From Planctomycetaceae bacterium (lineage in GTDB: Bacteria; Planctomycetota; Planctomycetia; Pirellulales; Pirellulaceae): 64,000 nucleotides of DNA. The translations under genes and the position numbers were made by a program. The notes under the pieces are model-generated. The model saw nothing but the letters and a program-made list of their open reading frames with translations, ran no database searches and was not told the DNA's origin. Shown piece by piece: positions 35,881-43,376 of this stretch; position 1 is the first letter of the stretch, and each line of letters begins with the position of its first letter. Where the stretch lies: NCBI GenBank assembly GCA_020638975.1, contig JACKHN010000005.1, positions 186,001 through 250,000 on the forward strand, given 5' to 3'.

Positions 35881-37355
35881 TACAACGCCGGTATTCTGAT
35901 CGGCGACTGCAAAATCCTTGACGTCCGGTGCCTCACAGTCGACGTCCGTGTCCGTGTCCGTGTCCGTGTCCGTGTCGGTGTCAACATCAGCATCAGCATC
36001 AGCATCAGCATCAGCATCAGTATCAGTATCAGTATCAGTATCAGTATCAGTATCAGTATCAGTATCAGCATCAGCATCTGCATCGGCGTCAGCGTCAGCA
36101 TCAGCATCAGCATCAGCATCAGTATCAGTATCAGTATCAGCATCAGTATCAGCATCAGTATCAGCATCAGCATCAGCATCAGCATCAGCGTCTGCATCAG
36201 CGTCTGCATCAGCATCGGCGTCAGCGTCAGCGTCAGCGTCGGCATCAGCATCCGAGTCTGCATCCGCATCCGCATCCGCGTCAGCGTCAGTGTCAGTGTC
36301 AGTGTCAGTGTCAGTGTCAGTGCATCAGCATCGTCCGCTGTCAGCGGCGTCGGAGTGTCGTCAGTGTCAGTGTCAGTGTCAGTGTCAGTGTCAGTGTCAG
36401 TGTCAGTGTCAGTGTCAGTGTCAGTGTCGGTGTCGGTGTCGGTGTCGGTGTCAGTGTCGGTGTCGGTGTCGGTGTCGGTGTCTGAATCGTCATCGTCGTC
36501 GCAGTTGTCGTCATACCACTGCTGAATTTCGTCGATTGCGTCATATCCAGCTTGAATGGTTAACTGCAAGTCCGCGATCTCGTCATTCAACGCATCCCGT
36601 TGACCAACGAGCGAATCGTACACGTAGTAGTAATCCTCCATCGTCTCGAAATCATCTGGCGAGATAGCACTCAGTGCACCTTCGGTTTCGTTAAACGCAG
36701 ACTCAGCGTCTGAGAGATAAACCGAGTAGGCCTGGATGCCATTATAGGTTTGAATTATTGAGTCGATGGCCGCGTCGCAGGTTGCATCAGAAGCCTCTCC
36801 TTCTGGTTGAAGGAGAGACGTACCAAGGACAGTCGAAGTTGCGCCGAGGGCGATCACTTCGACTTCTGGATCGCTCAAAGTGATATTGGTGACAACCGCG
36901 GTTGGCGATGCGATCGAGGATGTCGGTGCGGCCAACCGAGGATCTTCGACCCGCGACTGGAATTCGTTTCTCTGTTCGACGTAGCCGATTAACTGCCGAA
37001 GGTCACGTATCGACACTTGTCCGTCGCCATTTACGTCCAATGCTGCGATCTGGTCTGAAGCCTGCTCAACTGACTCACGTGACCCCAGCGAATGGTTTAC
37101 GATCAGCAATACGTCAATCGGACTGGCGATACCGTCGCCATTGACGTCGTAGTGTGACGTAATTTCGTGTGTACTTTCAGTCGCGACTCCGGCGAGTTCC
37201 GACACCTGCCCTTGCATATCGACTTCAAGTGTCTTGAACGCCGCCGCTTGGACGGATGCTTCGTGCGACGGAGACTGCGCTGGAGGGGCAGTTTCTCCGT
37301 CGAGAAACACATCCGCCGCCAACACGATGCGTGGGTGGAGCGGTTCCATACGCAT
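35880..37355 (-). CDS. N-terminal part of giant secreted protein: dockerin-like calcium sites and Asp-rich repeat
   Basis: ATG 37355 is the first usable start in this frame. The intact start is probably ATG 37458, 8 nt after AAGGGA, joined through the G tract; that would give the typical planctomycete N-terminus MSKPNSFW..KKRLRRTRAMRMEPLHPRIVLAAD (like the RR-R-x-EPLExRxLLA motif). A dockerin-type pair of Ca sites follows (DVNGDGIASPIDVLLIVNH; DVNGDGQVSIRDLRQLIG). Residues ~290-330 are DTDTDT repeats. After about residue 345 the reading frame is wrong (LTLTLT, MLMLM), which shows the frameshift. It ends at a TAG (35880-35882). Confidence 0.7.
   Translation of the reverse strand: MRMEPLHPRIVLAADVFLDGETAPPAQSPSHEASVQAAAFKTLEVDMQGQVSELAGVATESTHEITSHYDVNGDGIASPIDVLLIVNHSLGSRESVEQASDQIAALDVNGDGQVSIRDLRQLIGYVEQRNEFQSRVEDPRLAAPTSSIASPTAVVTNITLSDPEVEVIALGATSTVLGTSLLQPEGEASDATCDAAIDSIIQTYNGIQAYSVYLSDAESAFNETEGALSAISPDDFETMEDYYYVYDSLVGQRDALNDEIADLQLTIQAGYDAIDEIQQWYDDNCDDDDDSDTDTDTDTDTDTDTDTDTDTDTDTDTDTDTDTDTDTDTDTDDTPTPLTADDADALTLTLTLTLTLTLTRMRMRMQTRMLMPTLTLTLTPMLMQTLMQTLMLMLMLMLILMLILMLILILILMLMLMLMLTLTPMQMLMLILILILILILILILILMLMLMLMLMLMLTPTRTRTRTRTRTSTVRHRTSRILQSPIRIPAL
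35941..36495. repeat. Hexamer/trimer repeat tract coding Asp-Thr/Asp-Ala repeats
   Basis: About 555 bp of imperfect 6-base units (GTCAGT, GTCGGT, ATCAGC, ATCAGT on the plus strand), coding Asp-Thr, Asp-Ala and Asp-Ser repeats on the minus strand. It is broken once near 36320-36365 by a non-repeat stretch, where the frame changes. The opposite strand is open as Ser-Ile/Ser-Val but that is a shadow. Confidence 0.95.
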
Positions 37356-37394
37356 CGCACGCGTACGACGGAGACGTTTCTTGCCTTGCTTACG

Positions 37395-37405
37395 CCCCCC
37401 CCCCC
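37395..37405 (-). repeat. Homopolymer tract of 11 C (G on coding strand)
   Basis: Eleven bases of C on the plus strand, read as G11 in the gene's sense strand, between an ATG at 37458 and the coding frame that starts at 37355. With G11 the upstream frame meets a TAA at once; with G10 (or G13) it joins the coding frame. See finding. Confidence 0.9.
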
Positions 37406-37700
37406 AGAGTCCAGGCTTTCAGACTTTCCCACGACCAAAACGAATTCGGCTTGCTCATTGCTGCATCCCTTTTTGATTAGCGGTCAGCATTCAGCGATCA
37501 GCTAATAGCGACTGCTCCACGTTTGAAGTCTGCCAGTGCCAACCTGATGAAGTGTCGCTCACTACGATTCAAGGTCGACTGTCTACGTCTGCCATCGTCC
37601 TGCCACGACAGTGGACGAGTGTCAAATATTTTCTGGACATAAGTTTCCAGCAGTAGGAGCGTCGCGATTGGAGGTGGGAGATTTGGGCTTGTTCGCTTCT

Positions 37701-38603
37701 CTATCTGATCCCACTTCGACGCGAAGACAGAAACGCCGACAACGCCACATCGAGTGGCTGTTCCGTCGTGACGAGACGATAATCGATTTCGTTATCCAAG
37801 CAGCCGCGTTTGATTTGTTTGAGGAAGCTGTCGAGTTCCGCTTGATACGCCGCGCGAATGGCACGTGGCTGTGTCGTGAGTTCAGGCATTCCCTCCAGAC
37901 CGTGAAACAAGGTCGGACGGTCGAACGGCAGACTCATCTCGGCTGGGTCGAGGATTTGCAGCACCGCCAAATCGTGTTGGCGATGTCGCAGGTGACGCAA
38001 GCCATTCAGCACGCTCTTGGCTTCGTCGAACAGATCGCTGATGACCAAGACCACGCCGCGTCGAGTCAGTTTTTGCGCAACTTGCTGGAACGTGTTGCCG
38101 ATCGCTGTCTTGTTGGCGGACGGTGCTTGCTCCATGACCGAGAGCAACTCGTTCAACCGCGTGGGGCTGTTGCTGGGCGGAACGTAGTCGCGGATTTGGC
38201 GATCGAAAGTTATCAGGCCCACCGCATCTTGATTCTGCAGGACGAGCCAAGCCATCGCCGCGGCGATGCATTGGGCGTATTCGAGCTTCGAGAGCGGCGA
38301 GTCGGGACCGCGATACGACATGCTCTCGCTGACGTCCAATGCGAGATAGCAGATCAGGTTCGTCTCGTCTTCGTACTGCTTGAGGTAGAACTTGTCGGTG
38401 CGACCGAAGACTTTCCAGTCGAGATGGCGGATGTCGTCGCCGGGGACGTACTCGCGATGCTCCGCAAACTCCACGGAGAAGCCGCGATAAGGGCTGCGAT
38501 GCAAGCCAGCCACGAACCCTTCGACGATCCGTCGGGCTCGAAGTTGCAAACCTTGCAGCTTAGCCAGCGTCCGCGGATCTAAAGACTTGAGGGAGCTTTC
38601 CAC
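37701..38603 (-). CDS. DUF58 domain protein
   Basis: 300 residues. DUF58 hallmark is EFAEHREYVPGDDIRHLDWKVFGRTDKFYLKQYEDET (about 45-80) followed by a VWA-like fold with ALDVSESMSYRG and VLVISDLFDEAKSVLNGLRHLRHRQHDLAVLQILDP. No membrane segment. It sits 20 bp after moxR and the pair likely acts as an AAA-ATPase with a VWA-like partner. In other planctomycetes BatA-like genes follow; here the giant secreted gene and the murF region come between. Confidence 0.93.
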   Translation of the reverse strand: MESSLKSLDPRTLAKLQGLQLRARRIVEGFVAGLHRSPYRGFSVEFAEHREYVPGDDIRHLDWKVFGRTDKFYLKQYEDETNLICYLALDVSESMSYRGPDSPLSKLEYAQCIAAAMAWLVLQNQDAVGLITFDRQIRDYVPPSNSPTRLNELLSVMEQAPSANKTAIGNTFQQVAQKLTRRGVVLVISDLFDEAKSVLNGLRHLRHRQHDLAVLQILDPAEMSLPFDRPTLFHGLEGMPELTTQPRAIRAAYQAELDSFLKQIKRGCLDNEIDYRLVTTEQPLDVALSAFLSSRRSGIR

Positions 38604-38623
38604 GCTCGTCTTCTTTGCTCACG

Positions 38624-39640
38624 TTAGGAACTAGATTTCAGAATCCGCCGCACGATCTCGTCCGCCGTAATGCCTTCAGCGTCGGCCACAAACGTCGTCT
38701 TGATACGATGCCGCAACACGGGCAACGCAACCGCTTGCACATCTTCGTGGCTGACACAGTATCGGCCGTTTAACACCGCTCGTGCCTTGGCACCCAGCAC
38801 CAGATACTGACTCGCCCGCGGGCCCGCTCCCCACATGACGTACTCCCGTACGAACTCGGGAGTGTCTTCGCGTCCCGTTCGCGTGCATCGCGCGAGCCGC
38901 AACGCATAACGGGCAATGTGGTCCGCAATCGGCACTCGACGGACGATGCGGGTCAATGCGAGGATCTCTTCAGCGTCCAGCGTTGGCGTGACGTGCGTTT
39001 CGGTATCTGCGGTCGTACGACGAACGATCTCCAACTCGTCATCCTCATCAGGGTAGTCGACCTGGATGTTGAACATGAAGCGATCGAGTTGCGCCTCGGG
39101 AAGCGGATAGGTTCCTTCTTGCTCGATCGGGTTTTGGGTCGCGAGGACGAAGAAGGGTTCAGCGAGTTGATGCTTGGTGCCGCCGGCCGTGACTTGATGC
39201 TCTTGCATCGCTTCGAGCAATGCGGCTTGTGTCTTGGGTGGCGTGCGATTGATTTCGTCCGCGAGCAAAACGTTCGCGAAAATTGGCCCTCGCAAAAAAC
39301 GATACTCGCGATCGCCCGACGACTTGTTCTCTTGAATGACTTCCGTTCCTGTAATGTCGGAGGGCATCAAGTCGGGCGTGAACTGAATACGATTAAACGA
39401 CAGCGACAATGCGTCGGCCAGCGTCCGGATCATCAGCGTCTTGGCCAAGCCCGGCACACCCACCAGCAGACAGTGTCCACGAGCGAACATCGTCACTAGT
39501 AGCTCTTCGATGACTTGCTCCTGCCCCACGATGACTTTGCCCAATTCGGTGCGAATCTGCTGATAAGCTTCGGCCAAGCGACGAACCGCCTGCACGTCAT
39601 CATTCTCCACTTCGTCACTCGGAGTCGTTTCGTGATTCAT
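38624..39640 (-). CDS. MoxR-family AAA ATPase
   Basis: 338 residues from ATG 39640 (GTG 39655 is also in frame). AAA+ ATPase: Walker A GVPGLAKTLMIR, Walker B VLLADEINRTPPKTQAALLEAMQE, sensor ATQNPIEQEGTYPLPEAQLDRFM. MoxR proteins act as chaperones for folding or activation of VWA-containing partners, here the DUF58 protein next to it and perhaps the BatA/VWA proteins 13-25 kb downstream. Its start overlaps the PQQ-propeller gene by about 26 bp. Cytoplasmic. Confidence 0.95.
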   Translation of the reverse strand: MNHETTPSDEVENDDVQAVRRLAEAYQQIRTELGKVIVGQEQVIEELLVTMFARGHCLLVGVPGLAKTLMIRTLADALSLSFNRIQFTPDLMPSDITGTEVIQENKSSGDREYRFLRGPIFANVLLADEINRTPPKTQAALLEAMQEHQVTAGGTKHQLAEPFFVLATQNPIEQEGTYPLPEAQLDRFMFNIQVDYPDEDDELEIVRRTTADTETHVTPTLDAEEILALTRIVRRVPIADHIARYALRLARCTRTGREDTPEFVREYVMWGAGPRASQYLVLGAKARAVLNGRYCVSHEDVQAVALPVLRHRIKTTFVADAEGITADEIVRRILKSSS

Positions 39641-42005
39641 AGCAGTCGAAGACACTCAGCAGGTTTTGGGAGGCAATCAGTAAGTAGCCGTCAGCGGTAA
39701 CAAGGTTTCCCCCGGTCGCACCATGCGAAGTCAAATTGAGTTCGTCGAAAACTTCGGGTGTGCGGCCTAGCATCTCTGGTCGAATTCGCTGATCGAAGAC
39801 AAATATCGACTCGCGAGTTGGCCAGTATACAAGTTTATCCACCAGAATGCCGCGACCGTAGCCATGAGGTGCCGGTTTGGCATGGCCGGGCAAGCTACGG
39901 TGCGGTGCCGGAAACTGACTCTTCAGTCGCCCGGTGTAGACATCAAACCAGTACAAATAGTCGCCGCTGGCAATCAAGTGCTCTTCACCAACGCCGAGCA
40001 AATGGATGGCGTCGGCAGCTTGTTCGTGCATAGAGGCCCAGATGAGAATTCCCGTATTGGCGTCCAAGGCGAAGAGTTGGTCGCAATCCATGGGAGCGAC
40101 GATCACCAAATCGCGATAGAGCAGGCAAGGTGTCAAGTCGCGGAACGTGTGTCGGGTGTCGCGGTCTGGATTTTTATTCTGAAGATCAACCCGAGGGTAC
40201 TCGGTCAGCCATTGGATCGTGCCATCGCGACAGGACAGGGCTGCCACGATACCGAGATTCGTGTTGCAATAGAGCGTTTTGTTTCGCAGCGTAAGCAGCG
40301 TGTGAGTCAGTTCGAAAGAGCGTTCCGAGCCCGTAGGTTCTGCGCCGACGAGCAACTTCCGCCATCGCAAGCGTGCGGTGCGTGCGTCGAAGCAGCCCAC
40401 GTAGTTCTCGGTGCGGACGGAACTGCGATGTCGGAGCGCGATGTACAGTGACTGTCCATCCGAGACGGGGACGCCGTCAAACGCCCAGTCCTCTTCCCAT
40501 TGCGGTCCTTCGAGTCGCAACTCGACCGCGAGCTTTCCTTCGGATTCCAGATCAAGGCCAATGATCCTAGCCGGTGCCTCCCGTTCCTGCCGCAAGTTCA
40601 CATTCACTCCGGTCGGCAGCGAGCCAACGCGTGCGTAGACCGTCTTGCCGTACGATGACAAGGGGAAGCGAGGAACGCCGACGCTCCGCTTCAGTCCTGG
40701 AGAGGCGACAATTCCGGTTGGCACTTCCTCGACTCCGAACACGACGCTGCCATCTTCAATCCGCCGTGCGACGACATCCGACTCGGAAGGCCCTGCTTGA
40801 ATGATGACTGCGTCACCAATCACGATTGGATGGTAACTCAGCAACTCGTTCGATGATTCCGCAACACGTGAACCTTCGCTTCCAATCAACTCGCCCTCGC
40901 CGGAGAAGGTTGGCAAGGCGAGTTGCCAGCTTCGTGGAGTCTTTAGGCTTCCCAAGTCTGGTAAAGACGCGGCGATCCGCTTGCGTTCGTTACTGCCAGC
41001 AAACGTCGGCCATGAATCGTCCTGAGGCAACGCCGGCCAAGACTGACTCTCCTCGAAAATCGCTTGCAACAACTCGACGTACTTGCCACTTCGCCCGCCG
41101 ATCTCGCCGGTAGCATCAGGACACAATCGCTGAATCAACTCGATCTCCGCTGTAGCTCGCGGACGATTACACTCGAGAATGGAAACCAGCGTCAGGCGTG
41201 CGTACACATTGGGAAGCTCAATGTTGGTATCGCGATAGACTGGCCAGCTCGTTGCTTTGTCACAAGTTTGCAACAGCGGCAGCGTGCGATCCCAATCTTC
41301 GTCGGCCCGTAGATTTTGAGTGATCAACCAGCGTGGTTGGCCTGCGAACTCGCGGAACTTCGGATCTTCGTGAGTCGGAAACCGAGTCAGCGGGCTGATC
41401 TGCTCCCAGTACCCGCGAGCTTCTGTCCAGTTGCCCCGTTCCAATGCGATCTCGCCGAGTTCCAGTAGCGCATCGTCCGCGTGACTGCTCGCGAAATACT
41501 TCGTGACGATCTGACGCAAGGAAGCTTCATCTCGTTGCTCGCGAGCGAAGGTAAGTAGCTTATTCGCGACCGGATCAACCTGTCGACGATACAAGGCGAG
41601 TGCATCGGGACTGCGAACGGCGAGTTCCGCGAGCTTCATCTGACGATAGGTCGACAGCGGAACGTAGCGGCGAAAGTTGTCGGTGTTGGGCGTCACTAAC
41701 ACGAGTTGGCCGCTGCTCGCTTCAGTATCTTGTCGAATCGATTCGACGGCCTCTTGCCATTGCTGCTCGGCCAGCAGTGCATCGAATCTTGCGAGATGTG
41801 CCATCGTCGCGTTGTCGGCGATGTTGATCGAAACGGTCGGTCGCTGTGAGGGATTGGGTTCGGCATCCTGGCTGCCAACGTGGCGAACAACTCCGAGCAA
41901 CAGGCTTAAACAGACGAAGTAGATGAGGCATCGTCGTGCGACTGTCCTGCGTGCTTGCCGAAGCAGGGCTTCACCATCGCGTGTTGAAGGTTCAGCGACT
42001 GGCAT
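39615..42005 (-). CDS. Exported PQQ-like beta-propeller protein
   Basis: 796 residues from ATG 42005. The N-terminus RRCLIYFVCLSLLLGVVRH is a signal/anchor. Residues ~45-330 are helical and TPR-like (ALLAEQQWQEAVESIRQ; DALLELGEIALERGNWTEARGYWEQI). The C-terminal part is a PQQ-type beta-propeller (YVGCFDARTARLRWRKLL; DQLFALDANTGILIWAS; YLYWFDVYTGRLKSQFP). Such proteins commonly lie before MoxR in planctomycete Bat operons. Probably a periplasmic scaffold. It overlaps the preceding 60-residue gene by 14 bp. Confidence 0.88.
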   Translation of the reverse strand: MPVAEPSTRDGEALLRQARRTVARRCLIYFVCLSLLLGVVRHVGSQDAEPNPSQRPTVSINIADNATMAHLARFDALLAEQQWQEAVESIRQDTEASSGQLVLVTPNTDNFRRYVPLSTYRQMKLAELAVRSPDALALYRRQVDPVANKLLTFAREQRDEASLRQIVTKYFASSHADDALLELGEIALERGNWTEARGYWEQISPLTRFPTHEDPKFREFAGQPRWLITQNLRADEDWDRTLPLLQTCDKATSWPVYRDTNIELPNVYARLTLVSILECNRPRATAEIELIQRLCPDATGEIGGRSGKYVELLQAIFEESQSWPALPQDDSWPTFAGSNERKRIAASLPDLGSLKTPRSWQLALPTFSGEGELIGSEGSRVAESSNELLSYHPIVIGDAVIIQAGPSESDVVARRIEDGSVVFGVEEVPTGIVASPGLKRSVGVPRFPLSSYGKTVYARVGSLPTGVNVNLRQEREAPARIIGLDLESEGKLAVELRLEGPQWEEDWAFDGVPVSDGQSLYIALRHRSSVRTENYVGCFDARTARLRWRKLLVGAEPTGSERSFELTHTLLTLRNKTLYCNTNLGIVAALSCRDGTIQWLTEYPRVDLQNKNPDRDTRHTFRDLTPCLLYRDLVIVAPMDCDQLFALDANTGILIWASMHEQAADAIHLLGVGEEHLIASGDYLYWFDVYTGRLKSQFPAPHRSLPGHAKPAPHGYGRGILVDKLVYWPTRESIFVFDQRIRPEMLGRTPEVFDELNLTSHGATGGNLVTADGYLLIASQNLLSVFDCYESRNDSE

Positions 42006-42174
42006 AGCCTTCGACGATTCGGCCAAGGTAGAAGGCGGCAAACCCGAACGCGGTCATGATCAGCATCTGTAGGATATGAAACGTTTCGCCGAAACTGTCC
42101 GTCAAGTTCATAAACATCGACAACGGTAGAAGGATCAATCCGAGAATCTGCAAGAGTCGGCCAAACGCTTTCAT
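41992..42174 (-). CDS. Small two-segment membrane protein (60 residues)
   Basis: 60 residues from ATG 42174, four bases after the stop of the preceding gene. Two hydrophobic stretches (LLQILGLILLPLSMFM and FHILQMLIMTAFGFAAFYLGRIV) and an Arg-Glu-Gly-Tyr-Ala tail. The longer frame to 42318 has no support. No known family. Co-transcribed with the CPTC protein and the PQQ-propeller gene. Confidence 0.72.
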   Translation of the reverse strand: MKAFGRLLQILGLILLPLSMFMNLTDSFGETFHILQMLIMTAFGFAAFYLGRIVEGYASR

Positions 42175-42178
42175 CGGA

Positions 42179-42499
42179 TCAACTCTGCAGGGCAATGTCC
42201 GGCCCAGCGGACGCGTCCGGTGTCGCATCGACCGATGTCTTTGCGACAGCGGCTGCCTGACGCGAGCGGGCGCGACAAACTTCGTAGTAGAAATAGGCAG
42301 CGACGCTACTAAAGACAAGGAAGGGCATCGACATCATGAACAGGATGCTCCAAAAGTAGCCGTTCACCATGCTCGAATAGGCCGGATCACCAGCCATTCC
42401 GTCCTTGCAGGTTGGACAAGCGGATGCGGGCTCGGCGAGGCACGTCAACACGAGCACAAATGCCAAGGCGATCAGAATGTCTTTTGCTAGGCGATTCAT
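42179..42499 (-). CDS. Small secreted/membrane protein with CPTC motif
   Basis: 106 residues. N-terminal signal (DILIALAFVLVLTCLAEPASA) is directly followed by CPTCKDGMAGD, a CxxC pair like a thiol-redox or metal site, and a second hydrophobic segment (FWSILFMMSMPFLVFSSVAAYFYY). The tail is Ala/Asp-rich. I do not know a family name. The DUF420 gene 170 bp upstream is usually linked to cytochrome oxidase assembly, so a role in copper or redox handling at the membrane is possible. Confidence 0.72.
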   Translation of the reverse strand: MNRLAKDILIALAFVLVLTCLAEPASACPTCKDGMAGDPAYSSMVNGYFWSILFMMSMPFLVFSSVAAYFYYEVCRARSRQAAAVAKTSVDATPDASAGPDIALQS

Positions 42500-42553
42500 A
42501 ATTGCGTTTCCGGCTAGGAGTTTTCCCGGATACTGTGATTCCCTGATTCCCCG

Positions 42554-42626
42554 CGTACGACGGCTCTCCGGAGCCGTCGAATCTTTGGAAATTCATTTGT
42601 CGACGGGCTCGGAGGCCCGTCGTACG
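42554..42626. repeat. Palindromic element, family A (copy 2)
   Basis: Arms CGTACGACGG (42554 on) and CCGTCGTACG (to 42626), with inner hairpins CGACGGCTC..GAGCCGTCG and CGACGGGCTC..GGCCCGTCG in the reverse order to copy 1 (146-217). It lies between the CPTC protein and the DUF420 gene. Confidence 0.85.
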
Positions 42627-42668
42627 TAGGTAACCGGACAGACTGCTTAGAATTATAGCGTCTTCTGC

Positions 42669-43121
42669 TCATCGGCTAAACAGCTGGTACAGCATCAAAT
42701 AGACAAGAACTCCCGTCACGGAAACGTACAGCCAAATCGGAAAAGTCCATTTTGCCAGTTTCAAATGCCGCTTGCGATCGTCGCGCAGCCCGAAATAGAT
42801 CGTCGCCACGGCCAGAAAAGGGACGGTCGCTGCCAACAAAACATGGGAGATCAGCATCAGCCGATACCCCCACAAAACAACAGCGTTCGAGTGTTCAAAC
42901 GCTTTGCCGTGCGAGCCAGTCGTCTGATGCAATAGCTGGTGATAGGTCAGATAACAGACCAGAAAGACGATCGAAACGCCAAAACACCCCAGCATCGTCC
43001 ATTTGTGGGCGGTTTCTTTCTTCTGTTTGATCAAGATCAAACCAACAACCAGCAAAACAGCAGCCAGCGCGTTCAACCCCGCATTCAGATGCGGCAATAT
43101 GTCCACAAGACTACTTTGCAA
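42669..43121 (-). CDS. DUF420 membrane protein
   Basis: 150 residues with four membrane segments (LNALAAVLLVVGLILI, WTMLGCFGVSIVFLVCYLTYH, LMLISHVLLAATVPFLAVATIYFGL, FPIWLYVSVTGVLVYLMLYQLF). The conserved His pairs of DUF420 are seen: PHLNAGLNA, HKWTML, YHQLLHQTTGSHG and ISHVLLA. Members lie next to cytochrome c oxidase assembly genes and are thought to help in haem-copper oxidase function. No oxidase genes occur in this window. Confidence 0.9.
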   Translation of the reverse strand: MQSSLVDILPHLNAGLNALAAVLLVVGLILIKQKKETAHKWTMLGCFGVSIVFLVCYLTYHQLLHQTTGSHGKAFEHSNAVVLWGYRLMLISHVLLAATVPFLAVATIYFGLRDDRKRHLKLAKWTFPIWLYVSVTGVLVYLMLYQLFSR

Positions 43122-43272
43122 GGCCTTCTCCTCAACCTGTCCGTTACGAGCGATTTATTGCCATTCGCCAAAAATTCGCAAGTCAGAAAGCGTCATCGTA
43201 CTTTTAGATGGTCGTTGTGTCTTGTGGTGGCAGGTTGAGGCAACGGTCGGAACGCAAATTCGATCGACCAAG

Positions 43273-43327
43273 AAAAAACCCCGGCCCGGCCAAGCGAGGC
43301 GGACGCTTGACCGAGCCATTGGGGTTT
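43273..43327 (-). terminator. Rho-independent terminator after amtB
   Basis: On the minus strand AAACCCC..GGGGTTT encloses CAAGCG..CGCTTG and a G/C-rich arm, then a run of six T. It starts about 50 bp after the amtB stop codon. Confidence 0.8.
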
Positions 43328-43376
43328 CCTTCTGGCCCAGGCAAGAGCCGAAGAAGCATCAATCTCGAACAGTTAA

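Noticed and set aside
35941..36495. Possible CRISPR array
   Set aside because: The units are 6 bp and contiguous with no unique spacers.
35872..36667. Open frames on the plus strand coding Ser-Ile, Ser-Val, Gln-Cys or Ala-Ser repeats
   Set aside because: They are complements of the Asp-repeat of the minus-strand gene; any frame of this simple repeat is open.
37611..38582. 323-codon open frame on the plus strand
   Set aside because: Antisense to the DUF58 gene, which has clear family motifs.
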